Source: Pseudomonadota bacterium (GTDB lineage: Bacteria; Pseudomonadota; Gammaproteobacteria; Pseudomonadales; Moraxellaceae). Taken from it: a stretch of 64,000 bases of DNA. The DNA is taken from positions 53,502 to 117,501 of the forward strand of contig JAEWKT010000039.1 of NCBI GenBank assembly GCA_023393635.1. The letters run 5' to 3'. This document shows positions 27,268 to 36,301 of this stretch, in pieces. Both the position numbers and the translations under genes were made by a program. Numbering within the stretch: position 1 is the stretch's first letter; each line of letters opens with the position of its first letter. A model generated the notes under the pieces. The model saw nothing but the letters and a program-made list of their open reading frames with translations. It was not told the DNA's origin and did no database searches.

Positions 27268-28824
27268 TTAGGAAGCTTCTTTCACCAATTCCTTGGTGGC
27301 TTTATTTGCAGACGTTGTATCGTAGACCACTTGGTAATCTGCAAGATCTAAAGCGCTAAGACGGCCTTTAAGCGTTTTTAATGACCACGGCCATGCTGCA
27401 AAGTTACGGCCATTTTGGTCTAAATAATAACTCTTACAACCACCCGCATTGAATACAGTGGTTTTCAGATGCTTTTGTACTCGCTCGTTATGTACTTTAA
27501 TCACATCAGGCTTGATAGATAGCTTACTAATATCTTTGGCTTTTAATTTCAGCAAGCCATCCACAATATAATCCACTTGTGCTTCAGCCAGACCAATAAA
27601 TGAATCATAAACCAATACGTTAGGGCCTAGCATCAAGAAGGCATTCGGCACGTTTTCCATGGTGGTACCCAAATAAGCTTCGGGTGAACTATCTTTCCAA
27701 AGATCAGACAAACGCTGGCCTTTTTCATTAAATACTTTTTTACCAATCGGTGGGTGCGATACTTCAAAACCAGTGCCCCAGATGATCACGTCTACTTCAT
27801 GACGCTCACCATTGGCTGCTATAACCGTGTTGCCCTCAACCTTAACCAATCCGTGTGGAATCAATTTGGTATTGTCGGCTTGTAGGGCTGGATAGTAATT
27901 ATTAGCAAACAATAACCGCTTACAGCCAATGGTAAAGTTTGGCGTTACATTTTTAAGTAACTCAGGATCCTTAACTTGCGCTTTAAGCACTTGTTTGAAT
28001 AATCCACCCACTGGCTTAAGCACCATTGGATTACGCAGGCCAAAGTTAATCAAATTGAGCGATTGTGCCACTGCTTTGCGCCAGCTTTGTTGAATCACTG
28101 GATATTTGGCAATCATGGATTTGCTAAAGTCATTTAGATTGGTATCTGGTTTTGGTACTACCCAGGGTGCAGTACGCTGGAACACATATAACTCTTTGGC
28201 CAATGGCTGGATTTGTGGCACAAATTGAATGGCCGAAGCCCCAGTACCAATCACGGCAATACGTTTGCCTGTTAGATCATAGTTGTGATTCCACTTGGCA
28301 GAATGGAACATCTCACCCGTGAAAGTCTCCAGCCCATCGAGGTGCGGAATTTGTGCTTCAGTAATTGGCCCTGTGGCAAACACCACGGTTTTAGACAAAT
28401 ACTGTCCATTGGTGGTATCGAGTACCCACAATTTGCGTGCTTCATCCCACGCTGCATTAGTGAGTTCATTATTAAATTCAATGCGTGACTTCACATCAAA
28501 CTTTTCACTCACCTCTTCCAGATAATTTAGAATTTCTGGTTGACGCGCGAACAGGTGGCTCCACTTAATGCTTGGCGCAAATGAATAAGAATACAGTGAA
28601 GAGGGTACATCACAGCCACAACCTGGATAGGTATTTTCGCGCCATACTCCCCCGACTGTGTTTGCTTTTTCAATCACTTTATAATTGGTGTAACCCACCT
28701 TATCCAGGCGAATGGCAGCCGCAATGCCAGAAATACCAGCACCTACAATAAAAGTATCGTAAATATGCACTGGTTCTGCTGTTTTTTTGCTGGAACGCGC
28801 TTTGGTCTTTACTTGTGTTGTCAT
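27268..28824 (-). CDS. flavin monooxygenase, Baeyer-Villiger type
   Basis: A 518-residue class B flavoprotein. VGAGISGIAAA (FAD Rossmann motif) is near residue 27, and the Baeyer-Villiger fingerprint appears as FTGEMFHSAKWNHN near residue 170, followed by the NADPH motif IGTGASAIQ. NTYPGCGCDVPSSLYSYSF is typical of this group. Such enzymes convert ketones to esters or oxidise related compounds. It is similar in type to the monooxygenase of the mycobacterial mymA cluster, which also has SDR neighbours. Exact substrate unknown. The gene lies between the two SDRs. Confidence 0.92.
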   Translation of the reverse strand: MTTQVKTKARSSKKTAEPVHIYDTFIVGAGISGIAAAIRLDKVGYTNYKVIEKANTVGGVWRENTYPGCGCDVPSSLYSYSFAPSIKWSHLFARQPEILNYLEEVSEKFDVKSRIEFNNELTNAAWDEARKLWVLDTTNGQYLSKTVVFATGPITEAQIPHLDGLETFTGEMFHSAKWNHNYDLTGKRIAVIGTGASAIQFVPQIQPLAKELYVFQRTAPWVVPKPDTNLNDFSKSMIAKYPVIQQSWRKAVAQSLNLINFGLRNPMVLKPVGGLFKQVLKAQVKDPELLKNVTPNFTIGCKRLLFANNYYPALQADNTKLIPHGLVKVEGNTVIAANGERHEVDVIIWGTGFEVSHPPIGKKVFNEKGQRLSDLWKDSSPEAYLGTTMENVPNAFLMLGPNVLVYDSFIGLAEAQVDYIVDGLLKLKAKDISKLSIKPDVIKVHNERVQKHLKTTVFNAGGCKSYYLDQNGRNFAAWPWSLKTLKGRLSALDLADYQVVYDTTSANKATKELVKEAS

Positions 28825-28861
28825 GGAATTTTACCTATACAAATGCGTAATTTGAATGCTG

Positions 28862-29695
28862 TTATTTAAACAGCTTGTATGAAGTACCCAGAAACTTGGT
28901 ATATAAGCTGGGTGACGCACGTTTCATCAGCCAGAATAATTTGGCATCAATTTGAGGGATGGTATACATCTGATCGCTATCTAGTCGATCCAGGGTTAAT
29001 TTGGCCACGCTATCGCTAGTGGTCATGGCATAGTTCATTAAGGCATGATCGGCCAGTTTGGAATAACGACCTGGAATACGGCCATTTTTAATAATATTGG
29101 TTGGTACCAGTGTTGGACATAACACGTTAACCTTAATATTAAACTTTCTAAGCTCTGCCGACAGGGTTTCTGACAACGCGCGTACGCCCGCTTTAGTCAC
29201 GTTATAGGCAGTCATTTCTGGTGCCGCAGTATAAGACGCAGCGGATGCCACATTAATAATTGCGCCATAACCCAGCTTCTTGAACTTTGGCACAAAATAA
29301 TGGCAACCATGAATCACGCCCCACAAGTTAACATGCATACACCATTGCCAATCTTCCAGTGTCAGCTCATCAAACTTGCCGCCAAGACCCACACCTGCAT
29401 TGTTAATTACTAAAGTGGTTGGATGCTGCATTAATGTTTCGGCCTGCTCAGCCAATGCTTGAACTTCATCACTATTGCCCACATCACACTGCACGGCAAA
29501 GCCTGTGGCACCTTGTTGCTTCAGTAGCTCAACCGTTTCCTCGGCAGCAGCCAGATTGATATCTGCACACACTACTGTACCGCCACGTTTGGCCAGCTCC
29601 AGCGCAAAGCTACGACCAATGCCACTACCTGCACCCGTAACCACCGCATACGCTTGTCGGCTGGGTGTTGGTCTTTTCTTGCCAAATAAACTCAT
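28862..29695 (-). CDS. short-chain dehydrogenase/reductase
   Basis: A 277-residue SDR with VTGAGSGIGRS at the N-terminus, NNAGVG in the middle and the catalytic pair in YNVTKAGVR. The start at 29695 (MSLFGKK) is favoured over a TTG five codons earlier because GGATAAG precedes it. The C-terminus (TKFLGTSYKLFK) is basic and may be membrane-peripheral. It lies 37 bases upstream of the monooxygenase, so co-expression is likely. Confidence 0.92.
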   Translation of the reverse strand: MSLFGKKRPTPSRQAYAVVTGAGSGIGRSFALELAKRGGTVVCADINLAAAEETVELLKQQGATGFAVQCDVGNSDEVQALAEQAETLMQHPTTLVINNAGVGLGGKFDELTLEDWQWCMHVNLWGVIHGCHYFVPKFKKLGYGAIINVASAASYTAAPEMTAYNVTKAGVRALSETLSAELRKFNIKVNVLCPTLVPTNIIKNGRIPGRYSKLADHALMNYAMTTSDSVAKLTLDRLDSDQMYTIPQIDAKLFWLMKRASPSLYTKFLGTSYKLFK

Positions 29696-29767
29696 CGCTA
29701 GCTTATCCAAAAAATAATTTAGAAAAAAGTCAGCTTGCTTTCGTAAAGGCTGACTTTATAGAAACAT

Positions 29768-30724
29768 TTAGACTGCCTGAACTTTTGGTGTAAATTCCTT
29801 AACAAAATAAGGATATAAAACACCACCTTCTGACAGTAATTTCTTTTTATAGTATTCCAGATACTCAGTCGTATCATGGTCATTGGGATGAAAATCAGTG
29901 CGCAGATAATCAAAAATATGCGCCATGCTGCTACCAAAAACGCCGCGTTTTGGGCCAAATAGCAATGACCAGCTTTCACGTGCGTCTTTCCAGAAACTTA
30001 ATTTTAGTGCATTGGTTGGCTGACGGAAAAATGGCAGCATTAATGCACCTGCACCAACCCCTGCAAACAAGGTAACTAGTGCAATAAAGAAACCTACTAC
30101 CCGCAACGGATAATTGGCTGACAATACCTGATACACATCATAGGCAATATCTTTATGCTCAGATTCTTCCAGCATATGCCACATCCATAACGCGCGCGCC
30201 TTATCATCATCAGAATGATAGAAATTATCCTCATTCTTCATCATGTATTCGGCCAATACCGCGGTAAAGTGTTCAATACCTGCCATCATGGAAAGCTTTA
30301 AAGGCTGCGGGAATTTTAAAAATGTGTGGTTAAACACCTGTTCAGCCAGATAACGGTACAACTTTACGGGAATGTTATTTGGAATCATGATGTCGTTATA
30401 TTCATTGTGCAGCTTGGAATGAATGGCTTCCTGGCCAATCAGGCTGGTTAAACGCTGCTTTAAAATTGGGTCTTTAATGAAGTCGCGATGATAACGTGCT
30501 GTTTCAATGACCAGATCTTCACCATAAGTCAGAAAAATAGACAATGCAGCAAAATAAGCGGTAGCCCATTCTTTTTGCAGATAAAACTTAATATCTAATA
30601 GCTCTGGTTTAAAATCGAAATTAAAGTGACGGATAGGAATAGACGTCTTACTAGCAAGATTTGGCAATTGTACTTTTGCCCTAAACTTATGGGTTACTGT
30701 CTTTCGAATCGCTTCAGTGATCAT
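29768..30724 (-). CDS. PF10118-type metal-dependent hydrolase, membrane-associated
   Basis: A 318-residue protein resembling the predicted metal-dependent hydrolase family PF10118. The ferritin-like pattern is visible: QEAIHSKLHNEY near residue 100, MMAGIEHFTAVLAEY near 150, and MLEESEHKDIAYDVYQ near 185, giving repeated Glu/His ligands of a di-metal-type site. A hydrophobic stretch at about 205-230 suggests membrane contact. It is the first gene of the minus-strand cluster with two SDRs and a flavin monooxygenase. Enzymatic activity is not established for the family. Confidence 0.85.
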   Translation of the reverse strand: MITEAIRKTVTHKFRAKVQLPNLASKTSIPIRHFNFDFKPELLDIKFYLQKEWATAYFAALSIFLTYGEDLVIETARYHRDFIKDPILKQRLTSLIGQEAIHSKLHNEYNDIMIPNNIPVKLYRYLAEQVFNHTFLKFPQPLKLSMMAGIEHFTAVLAEYMMKNEDNFYHSDDDKARALWMWHMLEESEHKDIAYDVYQVLSANYPLRVVGFFIALVTLFAGVGAGALMLPFFRQPTNALKLSFWKDARESWSLLFGPKRGVFGSSMAHIFDYLRTDFHPNDHDTTEYLEYYKKKLLSEGGVLYPYFVKEFTPKVQAV

Positions 30725-31035
30725 ATTCAATACCTATATTAAGAGAAAGCAGCACCTATCAATAGGTTGTGCTGCTACTTTATCTGATGTATTGAGTATA
30801 AAAATAAACTAGGACATACCGAGAGTACCGTATAGGACAATTACTTGTCATCTGGGGTCATTCAATGGCTTCAATTCAAACTGACATAAGCCATCTATAA
30901 CTCTCATTAAATCCCATTCGTCGGAACCTCCTAAGGCTGTCGTGATTTGTCATTCATTTGAAAAAAAGTCATGCCATAGTGCTGACTTACACGTATTTAG
31001 TACGTTATTTAAGCATAATCACAAGGAAGGAATTT
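30725..31035. other. divergent promoter region upstream of the phospholipase gene
   Basis: About 310 AT-rich bases between divergent genes. The only clear element is a strong AAGGAAGGA ribosome site before the phospholipase ATG. No regulator site was recognised. Confidence 0.5.
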
Positions 31036-32385
31036 ATGAGCACTCTCATAAAACATGGTCTAATTGCCAGCACCGCCTTAATCACTTCATTGCTATTGGG
31101 TCAGCAGGCAAACGCCGATACTTATTTGTATGTGACCAATACCACGCCTGAAACTGTTAGTATCAATATTAATCATCATGGCACACGCACCTTGAGTCAG
31201 GGCAGTCAGTGGGCGCAAGAAGCCACCCAGATTGCCCCATACGAAACCAAACGGGTGCTACGTTATAACCGCTACGTTGGGGTTAAATCTGGGCAAACCT
31301 ATAATTTTGATACAGTGATTACTGGTGGCGGCTCAAGTGTCACCCTGAAGCAATCTATGACAGGCACCTGGTCTGGCAGTAATATCAAACATGCTGCGTC
31401 TGCCAGTGATTTTTCTTCTCCCTGGTTCACTGATCGCAATATTCAGCGCTACAACACGCATTATGCAGGCAAATCCGCTGAAACCGTGTTTAAAGCTGAA
31501 CTCACTGGTGGCTACGATGACTTCCACTACACCATTCACCAAAACACAGTGGCTGAGCCCTTAGCTGCCAGTGCAAACGAGTTTAAGGTACTTACTTATA
31601 ATATTTATGCGTTGCCTGTCATTGCCAGCAAGATTGATAAACGCCTAGGTCAGTTGCCACAAAATCTCAAAGGTTATGACGCTATTTTATTTCAGGAAGC
31701 ATTTTCTTCCAGCCGTCATTCCATGCTGGCGCAACTAGCCCAGGAATATCCATACCAGACTTATGTTCCCATTGGCTCAGGCTATAACCTGTACGACAGT
31801 GGCGTGCTGGTGGCCAGTCGCTATCCTATTGTCAAAACTGATCATTTAATTTATCCCAACTGCACAGGCACCGACTGTTTTGCTGACAAAGGCGTGATTT
31901 ATGCCGAGATCATCAAAAATGGCAAAGCCTATCATGTTACTTCAACCCATACTGCCTCATTTGACACCAACGCGGCACGCGCATTACGCCAAGAGCATTT
32001 TCAACAAATTCGTGCGCTGGTAGACAAGCAGAATATCCCCGCATTTGATGCAGTGTTAATGGGCGGTGATTTTAACGTGAATAAGCTACTATGGCCGCAA
32101 GATTATGCCCAAATGCTGGTTAACCTGAATGCGACTGCGCCGATAAGCACAGGCTATACTGAATCCACCTTTGATCCACGAGTAAACTCACTTGCAGGTG
32201 CGGCAGGTTCTGGTGGTACAACCGTTGAGTATCTGGATTATGTGGTGTCGTCCAACAATCATCGCCAGCCAATTCAGGCACGCAATGATGTGCGTGTGAT
32301 TCGCTCTGCGGCGGATTCCATGTTTGGCACTTGGGATTTATCGGATCACTTCCCAGTGATGGGACAGTTCCAGTACAACCCATAG
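31036..32385 (+). CDS. secreted sphingomyelinase/phospholipase C-like protein
   Basis: A 449-residue exported protein with a signal peptide ending ANA-D near residue 33. Residues ~35-180 form an unrecognised beta-rich domain; residues ~190-449 form an endonuclease/exonuclease/phosphatase fold of the neutral sphingomyelinase type. VLTYNIYALP, FQEAF, the metal-site GGDFNVN and the C-terminal LSDHFPVMG are in order. Sphingomyelinase, phospholipase C or nuclease activity is possible; lipid activity is most likely. ATG at 31036 has an AAGGAAGGA ribosome site. The next gene is a LifO-like chaperone. Confidence 0.85.
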   Translation: MSTLIKHGLIASTALITSLLLGQQANADTYLYVTNTTPETVSININHHGTRTLSQGSQWAQEATQIAPYETKRVLRYNRYVGVKSGQTYNFDTVITGGGSSVTLKQSMTGTWSGSNIKHAASASDFSSPWFTDRNIQRYNTHYAGKSAETVFKAELTGGYDDFHYTIHQNTVAEPLAASANEFKVLTYNIYALPVIASKIDKRLGQLPQNLKGYDAILFQEAFSSSRHSMLAQLAQEYPYQTYVPIGSGYNLYDSGVLVASRYPIVKTDHLIYPNCTGTDCFADKGVIYAEIIKNGKAYHVTSTHTASFDTNAARALRQEHFQQIRALVDKQNIPAFDAVLMGGDFNVNKLLWPQDYAQMLVNLNATAPISTGYTESTFDPRVNSLAGAAGSGGTTVEYLDYVVSSNNHRQPIQARNDVRVIRSAADSMFGTWDLSDHFPVMGQFQYNP

Positions 32386-32421
32386 ACCTGCATATTAAAA
32401 CACTCACATTAGGACATTCAT

Positions 32422-33399
32422 ATGAAGCACTCCTGGCTTTTTGCTGCGGTGCTGAGTGTAGTGGTGGTTACTATTTCGGTTGGCATATGGCTGGGCTTTG
32501 GCTCGTCATATGCCGCCTCACAGTCCGACCGCACTCAGGCGTCAACGCGCGCCACGCAGACTGGCCAGCCAAATAATGGTCAGGGCATGAATCATCAATC
32601 CAGTGGCAACAGTAATGACGAATCTTTGGCACGCCAACAACAACAGCAAGAGGCTATTAGCCAGCTTATTCAGCAATTTCAACGGCATGCAGGTAATATT
32701 AATCAGTTTATGAGGCAGTTATATGCCTACTGTCAGGACGATGCTTGTCAGCAAATGATTAATCAGGCATTGGCCGACTATCCTGACCAGCAATTTGCCA
32801 AAACACTGGCGCAGTTGCTAGAGCGTTTGCCTGCTTATGAAAAAGCCATGCAATCACAAGTGATGTCCACCAGCATGACACCCCGCCAACGCTATGAAAA
32901 AATCTGGAATCTGCGTGAGCAAACCTTGGGGCAAAAAGAAGCCCAGCTTGCCTTTGGAGAAGAAAAAGAATTTGCCAGTTACCAGTTTGCTTACGGTGAC
33001 CTACTGGCGCGTGCTCCACAAATGACCACCCAGCAACGACTAGCCGAACTGGATCAGCTTCAACGGCAATATAAAACCACCAGCAGCACTGTGGACGGCG
33101 CAGACGGAAATTATGATAAGGCGCTTAAGCTGGCTTTAATAGGTGTCACTGACCCTGCCCAGCAGCAAGAAATTATCCAGCAACAGCGGCTACGCTATTT
33201 TTCACCGCAAGAGGCAGCACAACTGGCCAAACGCGAGCAACAGGTGGAACAACAGCAGCAACAAGTTAGCAACTATCAGACAGACCTTGCCAGGCTACAA
33301 CAGGAAATGAACCAGCGCAGACAAGCACTAAGTGAAAGCGCATGGCAACAGCAGTATGAATTAAGACTTGAACAATTACGGCAACAGCATTTTAAATAA
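32422..33399 (+). CDS. lipase chaperone (LifO)-like steric foldase
   Basis: A 325-residue inner-membrane-anchored protein: one N-terminal transmembrane helix (about residues 5-27), a Ser/Thr/Gln-rich linker to ~75, then an almost all-helical domain with many Gln residues. The stretch REQTLGQKEAQLAFGEEKEF resembles the LifO motif around 'FG.EE', and the two flanking helical bundles fit the lipase-foldase architecture. It lies 36 bases after the phospholipase gene with no lipase nearby, so the neighbour is the likely client. Family call is by motif and architecture, not by alignment. Confidence 0.75.
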   Translation: MKHSWLFAAVLSVVVVTISVGIWLGFGSSYAASQSDRTQASTRATQTGQPNNGQGMNHQSSGNSNDESLARQQQQQEAISQLIQQFQRHAGNINQFMRQLYAYCQDDACQQMINQALADYPDQQFAKTLAQLLERLPAYEKAMQSQVMSTSMTPRQRYEKIWNLREQTLGQKEAQLAFGEEKEFASYQFAYGDLLARAPQMTTQQRLAELDQLQRQYKTTSSTVDGADGNYDKALKLALIGVTDPAQQQEIIQQQRLRYFSPQEAAQLAKREQQVEQQQQQVSNYQTDLARLQQEMNQRRQALSESAWQQQYELRLEQLRQQHFK

Positions 33400-33706
33400 A
33401 ATTTTTACTGCATTTAATAGATTGGCTTAAGTCAGGTTTGCTTGGGTCTTTTTATTTAATTCACTAACAGGCGAAAACTCGGTTGCCGTTAAAATAACAA
33501 TACCGCGAAATGGATGCAAAACCAGAAAATATTGATCACCACTTACAATGATTATAGCTTGTATAGTAACGGTCAAAGATCACACTTTCTTGTCTTTCCC
33601 TAGTGACAACCGAACAAATACTAGGGAAGTAAAACCAGACTAGAAGTAATTAACCACTGCTGCTATAATCAAAACAGACTAGACTAGTCAGAATGGGAGT
33701 TGATTA
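33400..33706 (+). promoter_or_regulatory. CTAG-rich control region of the Phd/PIN pair
   Basis: TGCTATAAT at 33661-33669 is an extended -10. The palindrome GACTAG-A-CTAGTC (33677-33689) sits where transcription should start, as expected for an antitoxin operator. Further upstream lie an isolated GACTAG (33638) and an inverted repeat CCCTAGT (33598) / ACTAGGG (33620). Five CTAG tetramers occur in 88 bases, although CTAG is generally rare in such genomes. Confidence 0.6.
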
Positions 33707-33976
33707 ATGAATTCATGGCAATTACAAGATGCGAAAAGCCACTTTAGCCAAATGGTAGAACTAGCCAGCCAAGGTCAACCGCAACTGGTGACCAAACATG
33801 GTCGTAATAAAGTCATTGTTTTATCAATCGAGGAATATGAAAAATTGACCCAGCAAAAAACTGGATACACTAGTTTTATCCATGCTTTACTTTCAGCTCC
33901 AAAAGCTGAACTGGATTTGACTAGGACAGAACAGGACTTTATTCCATCAGATACTATTTTTGACGATTTAAGCTAA
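33707..33976 (+). CDS. Phd/YefM family antitoxin
   Basis: An 89-residue protein with the Phd/YefM N-terminus (MNSWQLQDAKSHFSQMVE, then GQPQLVTKHGRNKVIVLSIEEYEKL), which binds DNA and represses its own operon. The C-terminal part (AELDLTRTEQDFIPSDTIFDDLS) is acidic and should bind the toxin. The next gene, 9 bases later, is a PIN toxin. A palindrome overlapping the likely transcription start is the expected operator. Confidence 0.93.
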   Translation: MNSWQLQDAKSHFSQMVELASQGQPQLVTKHGRNKVIVLSIEEYEKLTQQKTGYTSFIHALLSAPKAELDLTRTEQDFIPSDTIFDDLS

Positions 33977-33985
33977 GGAATGACC

Positions 33986-34396
33986 ATGCTGCTGGATACC
34001 TGTGTTCTTTCAGAATTAGTCAAACCAAACCCAGATGACAAGGTCATCGTATTTTTCAATCAATTATCACAGCGACAAGTATTTATCTCCAGTATTACCT
34101 TAGCTGAGCTGCATCGTGGGATTGCACGGCTTAGCCCTTCAAAAAGGCAGCTTGAGCTGACCCAGTGGCTAGAAAATATTGAAGAGAACTATGCAGCTAA
34201 CATTTTGGGCTTTGAACGGGCAACCGCAAGGGTTTGGGGACAGCTTACAGCCTTGGCACAAAAGCAGGGGAAAACTTTGTCATTTATGGATTCCATGATT
34301 GCAGCAACTGCTATTCAGCATCAGATGAGTGTGGTAACGCGCAATACTGCTGATTTTCAATATTGTAATGTCCCTTTAATCAACCCTTGGGTTTAG
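33986..34396 (+). CDS. FitB/VapC-like PIN-domain toxin
   Basis: A 136-residue PIN ribonuclease. The acidic metal-binding residues are visible: D4 (LLDTCVLSE), E41 (TLAELHRG), D102 (FMDSMIAA) and D123 (TRNTADF). The KPNPD loop after the first strand is typical of the FitB subgroup paired with Phd-type antitoxins. I choose the second ATG (33986) because AAGGA is 7 bases before it. VapC-like toxins usually cut tRNA or rRNA; the target here is unknown. Confidence 0.93.
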   Translation: MLLDTCVLSELVKPNPDDKVIVFFNQLSQRQVFISSITLAELHRGIARLSPSKRQLELTQWLENIEENYAANILGFERATARVWGQLTALAQKQGKTLSFMDSMIAATAIQHQMSVVTRNTADFQYCNVPLINPWV

Positions 34397-34572
34397 TGGA
34401 AAACTTGAATTAAAAATCCTGAGGTTATTTGGCTCACTAGCCATTTGGCAAATCGCAGACGAATGTCTTCAATTTAATCTGTATAGCTCTAAAATCAAGA
34501 TTTGCAAGCAATGCCTCAGTACTTATTATTAATTAGAATGATAAAGTGCTTTATTACAAACTAGGTGCCCTT

Positions 34573-34770
34573 TTATACGCGCCTACCCTCTAAAGTCACA
34601 CGATCAAAGCTATAAACATGAGCAAATGGGCTTTCAACACAACGCCCTACTAAAGGTACGTTTTGATCAGGATAACCTGCTCTTAATACTATATTTCCAG
34701 TGCATACTGGACAGGTTGCAGTAAAACGGGTAAAGCGAGTGATTGGATTTTTATGGTCATCACGATACAT
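34573..34770 (-). pseudogene. small Cys-containing protein, probable gene fragment
   Basis: A 65-residue open frame with CPVCTGNI and a later GRCVESP, which together look like part of a zinc-binding or zinc-ribbon-like protein. I do not recognise the family and cannot tell whether it is a small intact gene or the end of a larger one. It lies just after the tape-measure fragment in the same orientation, so a phage origin is plausible. Confidence 0.4.
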
Positions 34771-34797
34771 TTCAATTTCTTAAAAAGTCCAGCTTAT

Positions 34798-34980
34798 TTA
34801 GCCGCTCAAAGGCTTCGCTATATTCAAGTGTGCCCCTGGCCGCAACGCAATACCAGCCTGTGCAATTGCGGCTTGACGCTCAATAGCATTCATACTTGCT
34901 TTTGCTTGCTTTAATGGCTGCACGAATTGGCCAATGCGCGTCATAAGGTCAAGGGTAAGTGTTCCAAGAGATGCAGCCAT
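34798..34980 (-). pseudogene. truncated phage tail tape-measure protein (N-terminus only)
   Basis: A 60-residue frame whose start, LGTLTLDLMTRIGQFVQPL and then KQAKASMNAIERQAA, matches the N-terminus of lambda-like/Mu-like tape-measure proteins. Those are normally 600-1500 residues, so this is a remnant with an early stop. GGAG at good spacing supports the ATG. It marks the region as a decayed prophage. Confidence 0.7.
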
Positions 34981-35082
34981 TATCTTTCTCCAGATGTAAA
35001 AAATCCCAACCGTTTTGTAGTCGGGCTAGATTTTGGGCAATAAAAAAGCCACCGCGTGGGTAGCCTTAATGGGTCTATGTGG

Positions 35083-35748
35083 CTATTTACCGCTTAAGTA
35101 GCCAGTAATATATTTGATTGAGACATTAATTCCTGATAAGTCAATTTCATCATCTATATTGGCTTCATATGGCCATTTTTGATATCTGGTGATTGCACTC
35201 CTTCCCTTTTTTAGCGCAGCAACAATTCTTGCGCTATCCTCAAAGAATCCCTCAGTCCCAAGAAAAGGAACTCCACCATCAATACGAATAGCAGACGAAC
35301 TCGCAGGGAACACACTAGAACCGACCCCTACAAATGCTCGCTTATTAATAAACATAATAGTCAGAGGGAACTGAGATAAAAAGCATGTTTTCTGATCAGA
35401 TATCCTGTCCCGCTTGCAGTCTATGTCCCAAAGTCGTCTGCCACCATCCCGACTAACGTAAGCTTTGCCATTGCTATAGGATTCTAGTCTATAGCCATCT
35501 ATTACAGTATTTTTTATAGGCCTTAGCTCGGGGTTCTTTTCATAAATTAATTCTATCTCCCCATCAGTAGGCTGGGTCTTTGATGTGATAACTTTTTCCT
35601 GAAGAGCGTAATCTTCAAATTCGAAGTCGGTCGTACTTCCAAAAATTGCTTCACCTTTATTATTTTTATATATATAAATCTCACTTGCGAGAGTGAGCAT
35701 TGGCGAGAAAGTCGCCATCAAAAAAATTATAATAAGTGATTTCTTCAT
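35083..35748 (-). CDS. exported protein of unknown function
   Basis: A 221-residue protein; the start at 35748 (MKKSLIIIFLMA) gives a classical signal peptide ending TLAS-E near residue 22, and AAGGAGAG precedes it. Two Cys (CKRD and QKTCF) may pair. The phrase IYIYKNNKGEAIFGS resembles the start of DUF4124-like proteins. Nothing reveals a function. It is AT-rich and sits in the degraded island. Confidence 0.7.
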   Translation of the reverse strand: MKKSLIIIFLMATFSPMLTLASEIYIYKNNKGEAIFGSTTDFEFEDYALQEKVITSKTQPTDGEIELIYEKNPELRPIKNTVIDGYRLESYSNGKAYVSRDGGRRLWDIDCKRDRISDQKTCFLSQFPLTIMFINKRAFVGVGSSVFPASSSAIRIDGGVPFLGTEGFFEDSARIVAALKKGRSAITRYQKWPYEANIDDEIDLSGINVSIKYITGYLSGK

Positions 35749-35781
35749 AACACTCTCCTTTTTCCAAGAGAGTACCAAACA

Positions 35782-35817
35782 AACACAATTACCGCCAGTT
35801 AAGGCGGTAATTGTGTT
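35782..35817 (-). terminator. 15-bp perfect hairpin after the PIN/partner operon
   Basis: AACACAATTACCGCC and GGCGGTAATTGTGTT form a 15-bp stem with a 6-base loop. On the minus strand it follows the PIN gene stop by about 35 bases; the T-rich tail (TGTTTGG) is weak. A terminator is most likely. Confidence 0.6.
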
Positions 35818-35851
35818 AGGTGGCTAGTTTAAGCCCTGCTAGACAGGGTAT

Positions 35852-36301
35852 CTACTCATCAAACAAGTCTAAGCCCAACTTAATATCTTTTCTTGAGTAT
35901 ACTTTTAACTCCAAATTTAAGTTTTTAGCAATTTTTATCACATCAGTATCTTCTGAAAGAAGAATGTCAGCACCATAAGCAATTGCAATTGCCACTATCT
36001 GAAGATCAACTTTTACTTTTTGTTTTCTGTCCTTATAAATATCTTTGCTTAAGTCATATCCTAGTTGGCCACAAATGAACGCAGCCTTCCTATCCAAATC
36101 TCCAGCAATGACTTTGCTGTGAGTAACGCTTAATAATTGCCTGCGTCGATTATTGAAGTCATACGCAGTGAATTCTGCCATGACTGGGGTTGGTATCAAA
36201 AGAGTTGCATTATTCTGCTGCAAAAAGGTCTCTAGATTGTCTTTCACAACCTTGTCGGATACTAATGAGATTAAGACATTATTATCAATGGCAACAATCA
36301 C
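35852..36301 (-). CDS. PIN-domain protein, coupled to unknown partner
   Basis: A 149-residue PIN-fold protein with the acidic set at D6 (MIVAIDNNVL), E43 (VMAEF), D99 (KVDLQIV) and D118/D120 (SEDTDVIKIA). Residues are compatible with a metal-dependent RNase. It starts inside the last codons of the upstream gene (ATGA overlap), so the two proteins are made in a fixed ratio. The partner is far larger than a VapB or Phd antitoxin, so this is not a standard pair. A toxin, an RNA-processing or a defence role are all possible. Confidence 0.82.
   Translation of the reverse strand: MIVAIDNNVLISLVSDKVVKDNLETFLQQNNATLLIPTPVMAEFTAYDFNNRRRQLLSVTHSKVIAGDLDRKAAFICGQLGYDLSKDIYKDRKQKVKVDLQIVAIAIAYGADILLSEDTDVIKIAKNLNLELKVYSRKDIKLGLDLFDE

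Noticed and set aside
32422..33399. PlcR-type phospholipase chaperone
   Set aside because: The membrane anchor, linker and helical layout fit LifO better, but this was not settled by alignment.
35852..36301. Standard VapBC or Phd-Doc toxin-antitoxin pair
   Set aside because: The partner is far larger than known antitoxins and precedes the PIN gene with an unrelated sequence, so I do not use those names.
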